Positions 52,241 to 54,977 of a DNA stretch of 54,977 bases are shown here, piece by piece. Both the position numbers and the translations under genes were made by a program. Position 1 is the stretch's first letter. The number at the start of each line of letters is the position of its first letter. The DNA comes from Rhizosphaericola sp047606825 (GTDB lineage: Bacteria; Bacteroidota; Bacteroidia; Chitinophagales; Chitinophagaceae), in the NCBI GenBank assembly GCA_047606825.1, contig JASGDY010000047.1, forward strand, positions 1-54,977, in the 5' to 3' direction. The notes under the pieces were generated by a model. The model was not told the origin of the DNA, did not search any database, and worked only from the letters and a program-made list of their open reading frames with translations.

Positions 52241-52456
52241 GTGAAGCGTAAGCTCCACTTCTGACCGTGGGGGCCGCAAGCTATGGCAACTGTCGAAAAA
52301 TAGAAAAATACGGCTACTATACCACGACTTTACAGAACGCTTAGGAATTGCATTTGATACTGCTGGTTTGTTTGCTGCTGGCTAGCAAATTGAATAGGCC
52401 GACCAAGTAGTCTGACCGTTTATCGGAAGGATTATATTGGTCGGCTTTTCTTTTTT
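52241..52456 (+). ncRNA. Candidate structured RNA upstream of the GH92 gene
   Basis: The segment is GC-richer than its AT-rich flanks and folds by hand into a long irregular rod. Nested pairings are AAGCGT (52244-52249) with ACGCTT (52337-52342), CTG with CAG, CGTGG (52266-52270) with CCACG (52322-52326), GCCG with CGGC, and CTAT with ATAG. A second stem pairs AATTGC with GCAAATT, and a terminator ends the unit at 52456. It has no convincing ORF. It could be an independent small RNA (a rod of this kind recalls 6S RNA) or a cis-acting leader of the glycosidase gene. I recognise no known riboswitch consensus. Confidence 0.5.
52398..52456 (+). terminator. Intrinsic terminator ending the candidate RNA
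   Basis: Stem GCCGACCAA (52398-52406) with TTGGTCGGC (52437-52445), an inner GACCGTTTATCGG mini-hairpin, and the T-run TTTTCTTTTTT. It is 38 bp upstream of the GH92 start codon, so it would block read-through into that gene unless regulated. Confidence 0.75.
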
Positions 52457-52493
52457 GCCTACTTTTACGACTTAGTAAAGCTGTAGTTTTTAT

Positions 52494-54722
52494 ATGATGA
52501 AATCCAAATTGTTCTTTTCTTTCCTTGGCTGTATCGTTTTAGCCAATAGTATCCAAGCCCAAGAACCCGTTGACTATGTAGATCCCTTGATTGGTTCGAG
52601 TGCGCACGGCCATGTGTTCGTAGGTGCCAGCCGTCCGTTTGGGGCGGTGCAGTTGGGGCCGGACAATATCTCCAAAGGCTGGGACTGGTGTTCCGGCTAC
52701 CATTATTCGGACAGCGTGCTGGTCGGTTTTTCGCATACGCACCTGAGCGGGACGGGCATCGGCGATCTGGGGGACATTCTATTTTCTCCTTATACAGGCA
52801 ATGTCAAAACCGCGCCTGGTACACAGGACAACATTACTTCCGGCTACGGTTCGCATTACAGCCATGAAGGAGAGGAAGTTGCTCCTGGTTATTACCGTGT
52901 ACAGTTGGAAGACTACCGCATACGCGTCGAACTGACGAGTTCGGACAGGGTTGGTTTGCATAAATATATTTTTCCCGCAGGACAGGAAAGTCATATTACT
53001 ATCGACCTTCAATATGGGCTGAACTGGGACAAACCCGTAGAAACCTATATCAAGCAATTGGACGATTATACGCTTGTCGGTTATCGTTTTTCCAAAGGTT
53101 GGGCACCGGATCAGCGTCTGTGGTTTGCCATCAAATCCAGCCAGCCGATCAAGGATATGCAGTTGTTTGACAGTTCGGCAAACGTCGGTGGTACGGAACT
53201 GAAAAGCACCAAGTCCAAAGCCGTGCTTTCCCTCGGCAGCAAGGGAGGGACGTTTATGTACAAGGTCGGCCTTTCCCCTGTTAGCTACCAAGGTGCGCTC
53301 AACAACATTGCGCAGGAAATACCGGGCTGGGATTTTGAAAAAGTCAAAGCCGACGCCCGCAGTGCATGGAACAAATCGCTGAAAACCATCAATTATTCCA
53401 CGCCGGACGCCAAAAAGAAAACCGTTTTCTACACGGCGATGTACCACTCGATGATACAGCCGAGCCTGTTCAACGACGTGGACAGATCTTACCGAGGAAC
53501 GGACAAAAAAGTTTACGAAAAAGCAGCTTTCGACAACTATTCCGTTTTCTCGCTATGGGACACTTACCGCACGCTGCATCCGTTGATGACCATCATCCAG
53601 CCGCAGCGCGAAAGCGATTTCATCAATTCTCTTTTGGCGATAGACCAGCAACAGGGATTTATGCCGATATGGCCGTTGATGGGCGGTGAGACGTATTGCA
53701 TGATTGGCTATCCGGCGATTCCGGTCATCGCCGACGCGATACTGAAAGGTTTTACAGGTTTTGACGTCAACCAGGCTTACGAAGGCATGAAAAGAACCGC
53801 CAACCAGGACACGCTCGGTATCGAATACGTCAAAAAGCTCGGCTATATCCCGGCGGACAAAGAACCGGAATCCGTTGCCAAAGCGATGGAATACGCCATC
53901 AGCGATTACAGTATCGCCAAAGTGGCGGAGAAACTGGGCAAAACGGACGACTACAGTTTTTACCTCAAACGCAGCAAGCTCTACCAGCAATATTTTGACA
54001 AATCTGTCGGATTTGTGCGTGGCAGGATGAGCGACGGCACTTGGCGTTCGCCGTTCAGTCCGTTCGAGGCTAAGCACCGCGATAATGACTATACCGAAGG
54101 CAATGCCTGGCAATATACGTGGTTGGCACCGCAGGATCCGCATGGATTGATCGGTTTGTTTGGCAGCGACGCGGTTTTTGTCAACAAGCTGGACAGTTTG
54201 TTTTCCGCGCAGGGAAGCCTTGGACCAGAAGCGTCGCCGGACATTTCTGGTCTGATTGGCATGTATGCGCAGGGCAACGAACCCAACCACCATACGCCTT
54301 ATCTCTATGCCTACGCCGGACAACAATGGAAAACGGCGGAAAAAGTGCGTCAGATCGGGCGCGAGTTTTTTACCGATGCTCCCGACGGGCTTTGTGGCAA
54401 TGACGACTGCGGACAGATGAGTGCATGGTATGTGATGTCGGCGTTGGGCTTCTATCCGGTCAATGTGGCGGACGGAAATTTTGTTTTCGGTTCGCCGTCC
54501 ATGTCCAAGGCAACGGTGAAGACCGGCAACAAAGCATTTACAGTCATCGCGGAGAACAACAACGACAAAAATATCTATATCCAAGCGGTCTTCCTCAACG
54601 GAAAACCGTACACGAAATCCTATATCTCGTATAAGGATATCATGGCTGGCGGTACATTGAAATTTGTGATGGGCGCTACTCCCAACAAACAGTTTGGTGT
54701 TGGAGTAGGGGAGCGGCCATAG
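52494..54722 (+). CDS. Secreted GH92-family glycosidase (alpha-mannosidase type)
   Basis: A 742-residue exported enzyme with signal peptide MMKSKLFFSFLGCIVLANSIQA, then VDYVDPLIGSSAHGHVFVGA and the family segment GWDWCSGYHYSD..GFSHTHLSGTG. Late motifs include the catalytic-domain GFMPIWPLMGGETYCMIGY, EGNAWQYTW and GNEPNHHTPYLY, followed by NDDCGQMSAWYVMSALGFYPV. GH92 enzymes are Ca-dependent exo-alpha-mannosidases acting on glycans in the periplasm or outside. No SusC/SusD pair is adjacent. The ORF is complete and ends before a strong terminator. Confidence 0.93.
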   Translation: MMKSKLFFSFLGCIVLANSIQAQEPVDYVDPLIGSSAHGHVFVGASRPFGAVQLGPDNISKGWDWCSGYHYSDSVLVGFSHTHLSGTGIGDLGDILFSPYTGNVKTAPGTQDNITSGYGSHYSHEGEEVAPGYYRVQLEDYRIRVELTSSDRVGLHKYIFPAGQESHITIDLQYGLNWDKPVETYIKQLDDYTLVGYRFSKGWAPDQRLWFAIKSSQPIKDMQLFDSSANVGGTELKSTKSKAVLSLGSKGGTFMYKVGLSPVSYQGALNNIAQEIPGWDFEKVKADARSAWNKSLKTINYSTPDAKKKTVFYTAMYHSMIQPSLFNDVDRSYRGTDKKVYEKAAFDNYSVFSLWDTYRTLHPLMTIIQPQRESDFINSLLAIDQQQGFMPIWPLMGGETYCMIGYPAIPVIADAILKGFTGFDVNQAYEGMKRTANQDTLGIEYVKKLGYIPADKEPESVAKAMEYAISDYSIAKVAEKLGKTDDYSFYLKRSKLYQQYFDKSVGFVRGRMSDGTWRSPFSPFEAKHRDNDYTEGNAWQYTWLAPQDPHGLIGLFGSDAVFVNKLDSLFSAQGSLGPEASPDISGLIGMYAQGNEPNHHTPYLYAYAGQQWKTAEKVRQIGREFFTDAPDGLCGNDDCGQMSAWYVMSALGFYPVNVADGNFVFGSPSMSKATVKTGNKAFTVIAENNNDKNIYIQAVFLNGKPYTKSYISYKDIMAGGTLKFVMGATPNKQFGVGVGERP

Positions 54723-54755
54723 CAGGATGGCATAATGCTATTATGCATCAGTGCT

Positions 54756-54783
54756 AAGTAAAAAGTCAAAAACCAAAAGCCCA
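54756..54783. repeat. Heptamer tract downstream of the GH92 gene
   Basis: Units AAGTAAA, AAGTCAA, AAACCAA, AAGCCCA, running into the terminator stem. A near-identical start (AAAGTAA, AAAGTCA) is at 31995 before the GNAT/aquaporin terminator. Confidence 0.7.
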
Positions 54784-54813
54784 ATCCATTGATATAGTGG
54801 ATTGGGCTTTTGG
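54773..54813 (+). terminator. Intrinsic terminator of the GH92 gene
   Basis: Stem CCAAAAGCCCAATCCA / TGGATTGGGCTTTTGG with a short loop; the ascending arm ends in a T-run. Confidence 0.7.
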
Positions 54814-54867
54814 TATTGTTAATTTATACGATTTTGATTTATATTTTAGGCCAAAAATCCATTTGTG

Positions 54868-54977
54868 CTGTTCGGGATTTGCAATCCCGAACGCTTATCC
54901 GTGCATTTGCAATGCACTGCTATTTTCGGATTGCAAATCCGCCGATACGGCTTCAGGATTACAAATCCTGAAGAGCG
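54868..54977. repeat. Mosaic element of four hairpins, inverted relative to 2513-2622
   Basis: Modules in order: GTTCGGGATT..AATCCCGAAC, GTGCATTTGCAATGCAC, CGGATTGCAAATCCG and TTCAGGATTACAAATCCTGAA. The same four modules as at 2513, but with order and orientation changed. The element continues to the window edge. Confidence 0.75.

Noticed and set aside
53553..54584. Minus-strand open frame of 343 codons
   Set aside because: Antisense to the GH92 gene, where all conserved motifs are on the plus strand; composition is typical of a shadow frame.

Overview
The window looks like a chromosomal stretch of a Bacteroidota bacterium, most likely a Chitinophagaceae- or Sphingobacteriia-type genome. The reasons are: start codons without Shine-Dalgarno sequences, promoter-like boxes of the TAnnTTTG type, an expanded set of MacB/FtsX-type permeases that end in NPVKSLRTE, a DUF5683 protein, a DUF3347 copper protein, an AraC regulator with an N-terminal HMA domain, and a family 92 glycosidase. 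No rRNA, tRNA or CRISPR array was seen.

Layout. 1-655: the 5' end of an IS1-like transposase and a REP-associated tyrosine transposase (RAYT) that lacks its own start. 872-27079 (minus strand): one very large export locus. In transcription order it holds a periplasmic adaptor, four permeases, an ABC ATPase, four more permeases, a second ATPase and a TolC-like outer membrane protein. 27539-30616 (plus strand, divergent): a sigma-54-type response regulator and its histidine kinase, the likely controllers of the export locus. 30945-31953: MarR regulator and GNAT acetyltransferase. 32133-34563 (minus): aquaporin and membrane-anchored metallophosphoesterase. 34963-41955 (plus): UPF0173 hydrolase, ParA, ParB, a DUF5683 membrane protein, DapB, a GlcD-like FAD dehydrogenase and a small outer-membrane-type protein. 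42129-51818 (minus): sodium:solute symporter; a copper group (multicopper oxidase fused to a CopB-like domain, DUF3347 protein, CopZ-like chaperone, CopA ATPase, HMA-AraC regulator); a lipoprotein; an OmpR-type response regulator. 52241-52456: a candidate structured RNA with its own terminator. 52494-54722: a secreted GH92 glycosidase.

The export locus has the parts of a tripartite MacAB-TolC-like pump, but with eight permeases for two ATPases. Each block of four permeases has its own type of spacer, so the blocks probably grew by tandem duplication together with the spacers.

The most unusual aspect is the non-coding DNA. It carries at least six families of palindromic repeats: a bipartite element of about 100 bp between the permease genes, mosaic multi-hairpin elements, GC-rich REP-like pairs, TCATTCC elements, CGGTCGGTG elements, and inverted TGTCTGAAC pairs. 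It also carries degenerate tandem tracts with a strict period of 7 (often next to start codons) or 8 (just after stop codons). The sequence of these tracts changes from gene to gene but the period holds. They occur at more than 20 gene borders and several overlap stop codons.
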